DNA of 42,887 nt from Desulforadius tongensis (GTDB taxonomy: Bacteria > Bacillota > Desulfotomaculia > Desulfotomaculales > Desulfohalotomaculaceae): positions 1-42,887 of the forward strand of contig NZ_JAFBCW010000023.1 of NCBI RefSeq assembly GCF_016907915.1, read 5' to 3'. A model generated the notes under the pieces. It saw only the letters and a list, made by a program, of their open reading frames with translations. It had not been told where the DNA came from and did no database searches. The first letter of the stretch is position 1, and each line of letters starts with the position of its first letter. Positions 16,944 through 24,532 of the stretch are shown piece by piece. Position numbers and translations under genes: made by a program.

Positions 16944-17081
16944 TTGGTAACTACAATCGGTTTGGTATCCGGCGCTGTGGTGCTGGTAATTCTAATTGGC
17001 TTGCACGGCGTATATAACAAAGAAAGGGAAGCCCGTTTCCCGGTGAAGGAGTTAGAAAAGTTTAATAAGTCTTCGGAATAA
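16944..17081 (+). CDS. 45-aa single-span membrane protein
   Basis: Tiny protein starting with TTG after AGGGGGTG. One hydrophobic helix (residues 4-19, IGLVSGAVVLVILIGL) is followed by a charged cytoplasmic-type tail ending KELEKFNKSSE. It has its own strong promoter and a strong downstream terminator, so it is probably a real monocistronic gene rather than chance. No homologue is recognised. It is the only gene in the 628-base gap between the flavoprotein and the transporter. Confidence 0.6.
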   Translation: MVTTIGLVSGAVVLVILIGLHGVYNKEREARFPVKELEKFNKSSE

Positions 17082-17153
17082 AATTTTCAGTAAATTTTTA
17101 CAAGCGCGAATTTTATTGTTGGCATGCTAAAGTAATCGAAATTAAGGTAAAAT

Positions 17154-17230
17154 AACAGGCGGATGTTACATTATGTTAACATCGCGCCTGTTTATTTTCT
17201 CATCCCGGCTGTCCAGCCGGGTATTTTTTT
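17154..17230 (+). terminator. tandem hairpins ending the 45-aa gene
   Basis: A first long stem AACAGGCG(G)ATGTTA against TAACATCGCGCCTGTT (17154-17192) is followed by TTATTTT. A second perfect stem CCCGGCTG/CAGCCGGG (17204-17221) is followed by a seven-T run. The second is a classical intrinsic terminator. Confidence 0.85.
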
Positions 17231-17307
17231 ATCTGCCGGAGGGTACGGCCTTCATTTTCGATCATCAAATGCCGGTATTTATGCAGCATAGTTATTAAAA
17301 TATATTG

Positions 17308-17313
17308 TATAAT
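17308..17313 (+). promoter_or_regulatory. -10 box of the transporter promoter
   Basis: TATAAT at 17308-17313, preceded by an A/T-rich stretch but with no convincing -35; it lies 48 nt before the ATG of the transporter. Confidence 0.35.
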
Positions 17314-17360
17314 GTGTTTTTAATAGGGCCTGTATTTTAACAACCGGGAGGGGCTTGCAG

Positions 17361-18365
17361 ATGTTTTTTACCGCCGCCAGGTTTATTAACAAATACGTTG
17401 TACAAATTCTCCTGGCTGTCATTTTGTTCTCGATAACCTTCGGCTATTACTATCCTCAGGTGGGCCATAGCTTACAGCCCTTTGCCCCCCTGTGCCTGTT
17501 CAGCATGCTGGTTCCCATGATGGTAGGTATTCGCCTGGATGAACTGGCCACTGCGGCTAAAAGAATTAAGCTGCTTGGTGTAACCCTGGTAATAAATTTC
17601 TTATTTTCTCCCCTACTGGCCGGCATACTGGCACAGCACTTTTTATCCAATTACCCGGATTTTGCAGCCGGTTTGATTTTAATGGGTACAGTTCCCTGCG
17701 CCGGTATGATTGTGGCCTGGACTGGGCTGTCCAGGGGTAATGTTTCCATAGCCATTGTCACGCTGGTAATAAGTCTTTTGGCGGGAATACTTTTAATCCC
17801 ATTATGGACCCTGCTTTTGGCCGGCCAGTACGTATCAGTAAACCCGCTGACCATGCTGAAAAACGTTTTGATTATTATTGCCATCCCGCTGGCCGTTGGC
17901 AGTTTTATCCGCATTCAATTAACTAAAAGATTAGGTCTAAAAAAATTTAACGAAGTAAAAATGGCCCTGCCTGCCGTGTCAAGTTTAAGTATGTATATGC
18001 TGTTTTTTATTTCCCTAACCGCAGAAGCCACCGAGTTAATTAAGCACCCGGACTATTTATTGTCCATGGCGGTACCGTCACTGCTGTTTTATCCCACCTT
18101 GTTTCTGCTGGCAGCGTTAATATCATGGTTTAGAAAGCTATGTTATGAGGACATGGTGGCTGTTTCTTACAGCGTGGCGGGCAAAAACATCGCCCTCACT
18201 TTAGCCTTGGCAATACTGTTTTTCAGCCCCAAAACGGTAATGATAGTGGCCATAATGCCCATGGTGCAGGTAACTTACATGGCCACCTTTTATAAATTAT
18301 CACCGGTAATCCAAAATCTATGGCCTTATAAAACCGGTGCGCAAAATATTTCGAGCTCACCATAA
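17361..18365 (+). CDS. ACR3/BASS-family transporter
   Basis: 334 aa, about ten membrane helices. The conserved core is GTVPCAGMIVAWTGLSRGN, resembling the APCxxMVxxW motif of ACR3 arsenite exporters within the bile acid/Na+ symporter superfamily, followed by VTLVISLLAGILLIPLW. Other family segments are MVGIRLDELATA and VAGKNIALTLALAILF. Export of arsenite or transport of an organic anion are both possible. No arsR or arsC is adjacent, so arsenic resistance is not supported by context. ATG at 17361 is preferred over TTG at 17355 by spacing to GGAGGGG. Confidence 0.8.
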   Translation: MFFTAARFINKYVVQILLAVILFSITFGYYYPQVGHSLQPFAPLCLFSMLVPMMVGIRLDELATAAKRIKLLGVTLVINFLFSPLLAGILAQHFLSNYPDFAAGLILMGTVPCAGMIVAWTGLSRGNVSIAIVTLVISLLAGILLIPLWTLLLAGQYVSVNPLTMLKNVLIIIAIPLAVGSFIRIQLTKRLGLKKFNEVKMALPAVSSLSMYMLFFISLTAEATELIKHPDYLLSMAVPSLLFYPTLFLLAALISWFRKLCYEDMVAVSYSVAGKNIALTLALAILFFSPKTVMIVAIMPMVQVTYMATFYKLSPVIQNLWPYKTGAQNISSSP

Positions 18366-18378
18366 TACAGGTGAGCTC
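18353..18378. terminator. hairpin overlapping the transporter stop codon
   Basis: Perfect 9-bp stem GAGCTCACC (18353-18361) with GGTGAGCTC (18370-18378), lying between two convergent genes and including the stop codon of the transporter. The T tracts are poor on both sides. Confidence 0.5.
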
Positions 18379-18383
18379 CCTTG

Positions 18384-18644
18384 TTAGTGCTTTTCCAGGT
18401 AATATACCACATAGGCCCTTTCCACATCAGTTCTTATTTTTTTCATCACATCTGGTCCTACAGAAACTTCCCCAAATAAGTTAAAATCCTGATCCAGGTC
18501 AACGTCTTCTTCTTCGGTAACCTTGCGCACGTCAATTTTGGGGTTGGGGTCATGATCGGGCTTAATGCCCAGGGCAAGATACTTTTCTTTGGCTTCCTCC
18601 GCACTGTCAGCAAAAATAATTTGGGTATGTGTTGGATGTTCCAT
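18384..18644 (-). CDS. 86-aa acidic hypothetical protein
   Basis: Soluble acidic protein with HTQIIFADSAEEAKEKYLAL at the start, suggesting a small alpha/beta fold, then EEEDVDLDQDFNLFGEV and a terminal ERAYVVYYLEKH. No family is recognised. GGAGG six nt upstream supports the ATG, and a near-consensus promoter lies directly upstream, so strong expression is likely. Confidence 0.75.
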   Translation of the reverse strand: MEHPTHTQIIFADSAEEAKEKYLALGIKPDHDPNPKIDVRKVTEEEDVDLDQDFNLFGEVSVGPDVMKKIRTDVERAYVVYYLEKH

Positions 18645-18677
18645 TTTTAACCTCCATGTCTAAAATTTTCGACAACA

Positions 18678-18706
18678 ATTATAGCACCGGAGGTTAAAAG
18701 TTTCAA
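18678..18706 (-). promoter_or_regulatory. near-consensus promoter of the 86-aa gene
   Basis: On the minus strand TTGAAA (18706-18701), 17 nt, TATAAT (18683-18678), followed 34 nt later by the ATG. Confidence 0.75.
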
Positions 18707-18797
18707 TATTAAATTCCTCAATACACCTGTATATATAATCATAAAAGACAATTAATAACAATTCATAATATTTGATTTTCTGACAAAAACTAACTCC

Positions 18798-19214
18798 ATG
18801 AAAACAAGATTTTTTATTTACGGCCTGCTGGGCTGGGGGTTAGAGGTGTTTTGGACCGGGTTCGAATCGGCCCTTAGCGGAGACCCCCGTCTAACCGCAC
18901 ATACTTACCTGTGGATGTTTCCCATTTATGGATTGGCAGTGTTTTTAGAACCGCTGCATAATGCCATTCGTAGATACCCCTGGTTTATACGGGGAATGGT
19001 GTGGGTGCTGGTTATCTTTGCCCTGGAGTATTCCACCGGTGGGTTAATCAGGTTAATTACCGGCTATAGCCCCTGGAACTATTCCGGAACCTCGCCGTGG
19101 GAAATACACGGCTTAATTCGCCTGGATATGGCCCCGCTGTGGTTTATAACCGGTTTTATCTTTGAACAGGTTCATGACTATTTAACCCGGCGGTTAAATT
19201 TACAGGGGCGCTAA
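18798..19214 (+). CDS. CmpB-type (COG4905) putative permease-like membrane protein
   Basis: 138 aa with about four helices. FFIYGLLGWGLEVFW at the N-terminus, YLWMFPIYGLAVFLEPL and the C-terminal LWFITGFIFEQVHDYL match the small membrane protein family PF06541, often labelled putative ABC permease. No ABC partner is nearby and true transport function is doubtful. It has only a weak ribosome site (AACTCC), so expression may be low. Its end overlaps the convergent gene at 19211 by four bases. Confidence 0.7.
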   Translation: MKTRFFIYGLLGWGLEVFWTGFESALSGDPRLTAHTYLWMFPIYGLAVFLEPLHNAIRRYPWFIRGMVWVLVIFALEYSTGGLIRLITGYSPWNYSGTSPWEIHGLIRLDMAPLWFITGFIFEQVHDYLTRRLNLQGR

Positions 19215-19741
19215 TCCTTACCTGTCATCTCTTTATAAGCACCCACATGGGCAAAATTCTGTTTAATATGTTCAACCAGCCGCTGCCAATCTTCCTCGCT
19301 GCGTGTGGATTCAATTAAAGCGTTAACCACAAAGGAATCGGTTAGGGCTTCCACCATGGTCTGTAATTTTTGCTCACATTCCCCGCGCAGTTTTCCTCTT
19401 ACAAAATAACGATTTATCTGTTTAACAGCCCAGTCAGAGAGAACTTGATCAGGCACCACAAAAGGTAAAAACTTGTGCGCCTGCTCAGTAATGCGCAGTA
19501 TTGCACGCCGGTCTTTTTCCGGTGTAATGTGGCGAATGGTTTGAACCAGCTGCTCTGGTCCCATTTTTAACGCCTTGTTTAATAATTTATATTCAAACTT
19601 TGTAGCGGTAAACAGCCCTTTTTCCCTGGCCCGCACCACCATGCGGCGAAATTTTTCCACTTCTTCCAGCAGAATGTCTTCATTATCAATTATTATATAA
19701 GCGGTTAAGAAATCACATCTCTGCAGCTCAATATTCATCAT
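19211..19741 (-). CDS. 176-aa hypothetical helical protein
   Basis: Predominantly helical soluble protein. Segments include EEVEKFRRMVVRAREKGLFT, GPEQLVQTIRHITPEKDRRA and RGECEQKLQTMVEALTDSF. No domain is recognised. AGGAGG five nt upstream supports the first of two ATGs. It follows the ATP-grasp gene 29 nt away in the same direction and could be the last gene of the glycan run, although nothing in its sequence ties it to that pathway. Confidence 0.65.
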   Translation of the reverse strand: MMNIELQRCDFLTAYIIIDNEDILLEEVEKFRRMVVRAREKGLFTATKFEYKLLNKALKMGPEQLVQTIRHITPEKDRRAILRITEQAHKFLPFVVPDQVLSDWAVKQINRYFVRGKLRGECEQKLQTMVEALTDSFVVNALIESTRSEEDWQRLVEHIKQNFAHVGAYKEMTGKD

Positions 19742-19770
19742 CCTTACCTCCTCACCTATTAGGTTGTAGT

Positions 19771-20814
19771 CTACCCCGGTGAGAGAAATTCAAAACAGGT
19801 ATTAAAGCACTGGGAGGAAGTAAGGTTATTAACTCGTTCAAGGGGTATAACATAGTCTGTGTACTGCCTTATCACTACTCCTCGGCCGGCAGTGGGTTTG
19901 GTAACTTTTTGGCCCAGTATTTCTGACCTAATCAGCAGTTCCGGTTCCTTTACCCCCAGGGCAATGCGCATGCCGGTGGAACTGCTGAACCGGGGATTAA
20001 TTTCAAAAATATAGGGCTTACCATTCTTAAGACGCAGCTGCAGATTGCACGGGCCATAGCCGCCTAACATTTCAGCCACCCGCTGGCAGTAACTGCAGAT
20101 CTGCGGGTAAGAATCGGCCACCGCCCACATGGTCATACCGTCCTGCAGGCATCTTTTTAAAGCAATACAGGAAAGCACTGTACCCTTTGCTCCCAAACAA
20201 ACCCCCACTGTAAACTCCCCATCATCACCGGGCAAATATTCTTGAATAATATAATCCTTTTTATCCCCGGCAAATTGATTTAACTCCTTGATATTTGATA
20301 AAACAGCCACCCCCCGGGAGCCGGCACCAATGCGGGGTTTGGCCACCAAGGGAAAACCAACCCGTTCTATAAAATCGGGCAGCAGTGCCTTATCCTCCGG
20401 CCATCTCAATGTTTGTGGAAAATAAAAACCATTTTCTTTTAAAAAGTTCAATGTCAGCCATTTATCCTTACATGTGGCAATAACTTCCGGGGAGTGTACG
20501 AAAACCCTGGCCCCGGTTTGCTGAAAAATATAGTCCTTGTGGCGGGCAAAACCCTCAATCTCGTGGGATGAGCCAATCAATATGCCGTGAATTTTTTCCC
20601 GGCGGCAGATATCTATTATTTTATTCAGCCAAATTTCTTCTTTGGATGCCGGCGGCACCAGGTAGCCTTTATGGGCCAGGTACAATCCCAAAGTCATGGC
20701 ATTGGTATCGCAGGCTGTCACCCGGCAGTTCAGCGGCCCGTTGAGCAGTGATTGTATAATTGCCACCCCGTACAGTGATCCGGACCCGGTAACTAAAACG
20801 TTAACCTGTTTCAC
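19771..20814 (-). CDS. ATP-grasp ligase of the CarB-like type
   Basis: 347 aa. An N-terminal Rossmann-like preATP-grasp part (VLVTGSGSLYGVAIIQSLLN) is followed by the ATP-grasp fold: FPLVAKPRIGAGSRGVAVLS with the nucleotide-binding lysine and glycine-rich loop, YIIQEYLPGDDGEF, and the metal-binding KPYIFEINPRFSSSTGMR. Such enzymes join an acyl group to an amine through an acyl-phosphate, often adding an amino acid to a sugar or peptide. GTG start with GGAGG 9 nt upstream. The start overlaps the WbqC-like gene by 14 bases, indicating translational coupling and a shared pathway. The substrate is not known. Confidence 0.85.
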   Translation of the reverse strand: MKQVNVLVTGSGSLYGVAIIQSLLNGPLNCRVTACDTNAMTLGLYLAHKGYLVPPASKEEIWLNKIIDICRREKIHGILIGSSHEIEGFARHKDYIFQQTGARVFVHSPEVIATCKDKWLTLNFLKENGFYFPQTLRWPEDKALLPDFIERVGFPLVAKPRIGAGSRGVAVLSNIKELNQFAGDKKDYIIQEYLPGDDGEFTVGVCLGAKGTVLSCIALKRCLQDGMTMWAVADSYPQICSYCQRVAEMLGGYGPCNLQLRLKNGKPYIFEINPRFSSSTGMRIALGVKEPELLIRSEILGQKVTKPTAGRGVVIRQYTDYVIPLERVNNLTSSQCFNTCFEFLSPG

Positions 20815-21499
20815 CGCTGCATTCCTCCAGAATCTCTTTACTTTTAGGACCGCAGTTGAAAATCAAATCCACCACAGATAGTTTATCAACAAACTGACCC
20901 CACAACTGGCGGTAAGTGGGATGTATAAACTGTTGATACCTCAGCTCTATGCCATGCTGTTTGAAAACCTGCTCATCATTGTACACTTTAGCTCCCTGCC
21001 CGGATAAATAAACACCGGCTCCCAGTTTTTTGCAGATATCAACAATGCGCCGGCTTTTTCTTCCCTGTACATTGGGCAGCTCTGAAGAAAGAACCAGGGG
21101 AGTTTGAATATCTAAAATCTCCCTTATCAGATTAATCATGGCCAGGTTTAAATCCAGCAGTTTCTCCCATTTTTGGCTGTAAACCTGCCTAAACCGTTCT
21201 TTGTAATACTTCCAGTACTTTGAACGTGCGTAGCAGTGCTGTAAAGACTGAAAGTGCCGTTTAGCCCAATTTTCGCTGTTACAAATCAGCACTTCTTTAA
21301 TAAGAACTTTTTTCCGGGCCAGTGGAATGGTTAATAATACGGGTCCGCTGGCGCATTTAATTACGTTACGGTGGGTCACTGATTTTGATGACAGCAGCAC
21401 ATCATCGGCAATTACAAATACATCGCAGTTAAGCATTTTATGAAAGTACCCAATCCACGGTAAATAGTTAGGCTGGTGGATGGCCAGGACTTTAGGCAT
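20801..21499 (-). CDS. WbqC-like family protein
   Basis: 232 aa. The N-terminus VLAIHQPNYLPWIGYFHKML is the hallmark of the WbqC family, followed by CDVFVIADDVLLSSKSVTHR and RNVIKCASGPVLLTIPL. The middle conserved part includes ENWAKRHFQSLQHCYARSKY. WbqC-like genes sit in O-antigen and other surface polysaccharide clusters; the exact reaction is not established, with transfer of an amino-acid or acyl group to a sugar amine being the usual suggestion. It overlaps the aminotransferase by 8 bases and the ATP-grasp gene by 14. Confidence 0.85.
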   Translation of the reverse strand: MPKVLAIHQPNYLPWIGYFHKMLNCDVFVIADDVLLSSKSVTHRNVIKCASGPVLLTIPLARKKVLIKEVLICNSENWAKRHFQSLQHCYARSKYWKYYKERFRQVYSQKWEKLLDLNLAMINLIREILDIQTPLVLSSELPNVQGRKSRRIVDICKKLGAGVYLSGQGAKVYNDEQVFKQHGIELRYQQFIHPTYRQLWGQFVDKLSVVDLIFNCGPKSKEILEECSGETG

Positions 21500-22574
21500 A
21501 ATTATTCACCACCTCAGCAATGTATTGTCGTTGTTCACCAGTAAGGCCGGGATGGACGGGAATGGAAACACACCGCCGGCATATTTTTTCCGCCACCGGC
21601 CAGGATTGGCTGTAATTGAAGTTATCCCGGTACAAACGCTGGTGGGGAATAATTAACGGGTAGTGAACGGCACAGCCAACCCCCTTCTGCTGCAGGTAAG
21701 TAATAAAACGCTCCCTGTTCTTCACCTGTAAAGTAAACTGGTGATAAACGTGGAGGCAGTCTTTGGGTTCACAGGGCAGCACCACCCGGTGGTTATTAAT
21801 GTGCTGCCGGTAATAATGAGCATTGTGTATCCTTTTCCGGTTCAATGATTCTAATTTTTTTAGCTGTGCTATTCCGATGGCCGCATGGATGTTGGTGAGG
21901 CGAAAGTTATATCCCAGTATATGGTGCCGGTAGCGGTGGGATTGGCCGTGATTTATAATCATTCTCACCCGGTCGGCAATTTCCCCGCTGTTGGTAACAA
22001 CCATGCCTCCTTCGCCGCAGGTGATATTTTTAGTGGGGTAAAAACTGTACGCCGCAGCATCGCCAAAGGTGCCTACTTTTTTTCCTTTATATGCTGCACC
22101 GTGAGCCTGGGCACAATCTTCAATTAAGAGCAGGTTATTTTCTTTAACCAGCTGGCAAATTGATTCCATTTCCGCCGGCAGGCCAAAGATGTGCACCACC
22201 AGAACAGCTTTGGCATCGGGATGCTTTTTTATTGCTTGGGCCAGTGCCTTGGGTGAAAGGTTGTAAGTGCAGGGGTCAATATCTACAAACACCGGAATGG
22301 CACCGCAGTACAAAATGGCATTGGCTGAAGCTATAAAAGAAAATGGCGTGGTCAGCACTTTATCCCCCGGGGTTATGGGCAGGGCCTCCATAATGGCATG
22401 CAGGGCTGTGGTTCCCGAAGAAGTGGCAATGGCATACTTAATATTCAAGTACCCGGCAAATTCTGCTTCAAATTGCTGCACATATTTGCCCTGGGCCAGC
22501 ATTTTACTGTTTAATACCTCTATCACTTTTTCCTGCTCTTCTAAACCGATCTGCGGTTCAGCAATGGGAATCAT
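21492..22574 (-). CDS. DegT/DnrJ/EryC1/StrS sugar aminotransferase
   Basis: 360 aa PLP-dependent aminotransferase acting on keto-sugar nucleotides. The Schiff-base lysine is K182 in SFYPTKNITCGEGG. The pyridine-nitrogen aspartate is D153 in IEDCAQAHGA, and TSSGTTALHA binds phosphate. The C-terminal part has GVGCAVHYPLIIPHQRLY, typical of the GnnB/WlbE/ArnB branch. Start chosen at ATG 22574, behind GAGTGAT; the GTG at 22583 is possible. It would aminate the ketone made by the Gfo/Idh/MocA dehydrogenase at 25513. It stands 15 nt downstream of the LpxC-like gene. Confidence 0.92.
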   Translation of the reverse strand: MIPIAEPQIGLEEQEKVIEVLNSKMLAQGKYVQQFEAEFAGYLNIKYAIATSSGTTALHAIMEALPITPGDKVLTTPFSFIASANAILYCGAIPVFVDIDPCTYNLSPKALAQAIKKHPDAKAVLVVHIFGLPAEMESICQLVKENNLLLIEDCAQAHGAAYKGKKVGTFGDAAAYSFYPTKNITCGEGGMVVTNSGEIADRVRMIINHGQSHRYRHHILGYNFRLTNIHAAIGIAQLKKLESLNRKRIHNAHYYRQHINNHRVVLPCEPKDCLHVYHQFTLQVKNRERFITYLQQKGVGCAVHYPLIIPHQRLYRDNFNYSQSWPVAEKICRRCVSIPVHPGLTGEQRQYIAEVVNNYA

Positions 22575-22589
22575 ATTTATCACTCGCTG

Positions 22590-23417
22590 TTATTTAGTTA
22601 TTTTTTTAATCATCTCAATATTTAATTTATGGCCGCTGCGAAAGGCTATAAACTTACCTTTTATATTACAACCGGCAGTACCCAGGTCACCCAGCAAATC
22701 CACCAGTTTATGCCGGGCCGGCTCGTTGGCATATCTCAGCCTGGGGGCTTTGCCTTTAGAAAAAACCAATACCGACTCCATTCCTTTACCGATTAATTCT
22801 GCCACCAGCTGGTATTCCTCCCCCGTTATATAAGAGCGGGCATCTGCCAATTGATTTATAAAAATTTCCCGGTTGATGATATAACTGGCTCCCTGGGAGG
22901 GCAGGGACTGATCTGGATAATCCAAAATATATGTCAGTTCTAAATTCCGGGCGGGCAGGGCAGCAATATACTTATTAAAGCGTTTGCGGCGGTAATAAAA
23001 TTCATCTTTTAACAGGCAGGGTTCTTTTACTTCTATGTACCGTTTCGGTACCTGCTGCTGCTGCAGTCCCACCCGCAGTACTGCCTGCACAAATGCTCTG
23101 CAGCTGTATCCATCCACCACCGGAAGGCTGGAGCAGTTCATGCGCACCACTAAGTTATCTATCCCCATTCCTCTGACAGCTGCCAGCAGGTGCTCTGTAT
23201 GCTCCACCCTGACACCATTCTGCTCCAGTGAAGTCCAGCGGCTGTCTACCAAGGCATCTTCACTGCAGCAGCGCACCACAGGTGTTCCGGGTAAGTCTTC
23301 CCGGATAAATAAAATTCCCGTGTCAGCGGGTGCAGGTTCCAAGGTTATTTTCGCCTCCCCGGTGCCTTTGATATTTATACCCCTGCATTGAACAGGTTTT
23401 TTAACGGTGGTTTGCAT
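22590..23417 (-). CDS. lpxC: LpxC-like UDP-3-O/N-acyl-GlcNAc deacetylase
   Basis: 275 aa zinc deacetylase; in Gram-negatives LpxC commits UDP-3-O-acyl-GlcNAc to lipid A. All known active-site residues can be aligned: E75 and H76 in VEHTEHLLAAVRGMGIDN, zinc ligands H236 and D240 with K237 in ARHKLVDLLGDL, and D244 and H263 in FRSGHKLN. PVVDGYSCRAF matches the conserved DGS region. GGGGGG before ATG 23417 sets the start. It is 2 nt from the CgeB gene's stop and 15 nt from the aminotransferase. No lpxA, lpxD or lpxB is in the window, so lipid A synthesis is not implied; an amino-sugar glycan is more likely. Slightly shorter than the usual 300 residues. Confidence 0.88.
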   Translation of the reverse strand: MQTTVKKPVQCRGINIKGTGEAKITLEPAPADTGILFIREDLPGTPVVRCCSEDALVDSRWTSLEQNGVRVEHTEHLLAAVRGMGIDNLVVRMNCSSLPVVDGYSCRAFVQAVLRVGLQQQQVPKRYIEVKEPCLLKDEFYYRRKRFNKYIAALPARNLELTYILDYPDQSLPSQGASYIINREIFINQLADARSYITGEEYQLVAELIGKGMESVLVFSKGKAPRLRYANEPARHKLVDLLGDLGTAGCNIKGKFIAFRSGHKLNIEMIKKITK

Positions 23418-23419
23418 GT

Positions 23420-24373
23420 TTACCCCCCGCTCAGCAGCAGCTCTTTAGCCCGGTGGCGGTAAGTAAATTTTTCAGTCACTAGTCTGCGGCCCCGGCAGGC
23501 TATTTTTTTACGCTCTGCTTCATGTTTCAAATAATAGTCTACTATTTTTAGCGTTTCTTTTTCTGAACCGGACACAGCCAAATGTTTACCGGGCTGAAAT
23601 ATTTTTCTTATGGCCGGGGTGTCGGAAGCCAGCATGAATCCCCCTGCCGCTGTAATTTCAAAGGTGCGGGCGGTCAATTCGCCGGTGTAACTTTGTATAC
23701 CCAGCACAATTTTGGCGGAACTGTACACCGCATTGGTTTCTTCATAGGGCAGTTTGCCGCATAAGCATTTTTCCGGCACGGAGAAACCCACCAGGTGAGG
23801 ATCCAATTTATCCCAGCGCTTGCCCCATATTTTTACATCGTACCCGTTTTCCACCAGCGGTTTAACTAAAGTGCGCACCGACTGCCGGCGAAACCCCCGC
23901 CAGCTTACCCCGGCGGTGGCAACCACCGCTATATCACAGCGGTATTCTTCCTTCGGCGGTACCGGCCGGTGATACTCGGGATTGCAGGCCCAGGTTATAT
24001 ATGCCGACACCAGCCCCATTTTCCGGTATAGAGAAACTGAACCGGGGTCTATTGTAAATACATGGGTAGGCTTTGTGGTTTCTATATAGGGCAGGGACCA
24101 TTTTTTCGTCCACCTGGGGTCTTCGGTGGCCCAGTAGACGTGCACTAAATTATGCCTTTTGGTAAATGTACCCAGGTTGTTAAGGTTATCCCGGGTGTGT
24201 ATTTTGTTCCACCCGGCGGTAAACAGTACATGGGGCCGGAACAGCTCGTAAGCCAGTTCCAAATCTTCTTCAGCAGCAGTTTTTAATACCAGTACATCAC
24301 ATCCCACTTGGCGCAGTCCTTCAGCCATACCGTTAATGTACTGGGGATCACTGTCCACAAATAATACTCGCAT
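23420..24373 (-). CDS. CgeB-family glycosyltransferase
   Basis: 317 aa GT-B type glycosyltransferase of the CgeB (spore maturation) family. The N-terminal part carries VLFVDSDPQYINGMAEGLR and the family segment VYWATEDPRW, followed by HVFTIDPGS. The C-terminal domain has FVPEKCLCGKLPYEE-like text (GFSVPEKCLCGKLPYEETNA), VLGIQSYTGELTARTFEITA and GFMLASDTPAIRK, the donor-binding region. In Bacillus CgeB is made late in sporulation and works on the spore outer surface. GGGAGG nine nt before ATG supports the start. Confidence 0.85.
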   Translation of the reverse strand: MRVLFVDSDPQYINGMAEGLRQVGCDVLVLKTAAEEDLELAYELFRPHVLFTAGWNKIHTRDNLNNLGTFTKRHNLVHVYWATEDPRWTKKWSLPYIETTKPTHVFTIDPGSVSLYRKMGLVSAYITWACNPEYHRPVPPKEEYRCDIAVVATAGVSWRGFRRQSVRTLVKPLVENGYDVKIWGKRWDKLDPHLVGFSVPEKCLCGKLPYEETNAVYSSAKIVLGIQSYTGELTARTFEITAAGGFMLASDTPAIRKIFQPGKHLAVSGSEKETLKIVDYYLKHEAERKKIACRGRRLVTEKFTYRHRAKELLLSGG

Positions 24374-24502
24374 TAAATTAAGCCTCCCATCCTACCATGA
24401 AAAATGGTATCTTGCTGAGCCGGCGGCTTTTGCAGCGTTTGCCAAAATTCCTCGCCGGCCAAACTCGGTACTCGGTCTGCCGGGGCTTTTCATCCCCCGG
24501 TG

Positions 24503-24519
24503 GTGCCGCAATGCGGCAC
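24503..24519 (-). repeat. GC-rich hairpin between glycan genes
   Basis: GTGCCGC-AAT-GCGGCAC, a perfect 7-bp stem flanked by CCCC (24495-24498) and GGGG (24520-24523), in the 159-base gap between the transferase gene and the CgeB gene. No T tract follows, so it is an RNA structural element rather than an obvious terminator. Confidence 0.5.
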
Positions 24520-24532
24520 GGGGAAATTATAC

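Noticed and set aside
17361-18365. Assignment as arsenite exporter acr3
   Set aside because: The core motif fits ACR3 loosely, but there is no arsR, arsC or other arsenic gene nearby, so only the superfamily is claimed.
22267-22833. 188-codon plus-strand open frame in the glycan run
   Set aside because: Antisense to the aminotransferase and the LpxC-like gene, both with complete catalytic motifs.
22590-23417. Interpretation of LpxC as proof of an outer membrane
   Set aside because: No other lipid A or outer-membrane gene is in the window, and spore and Gram-positive markers are present; the family alone does not show it.
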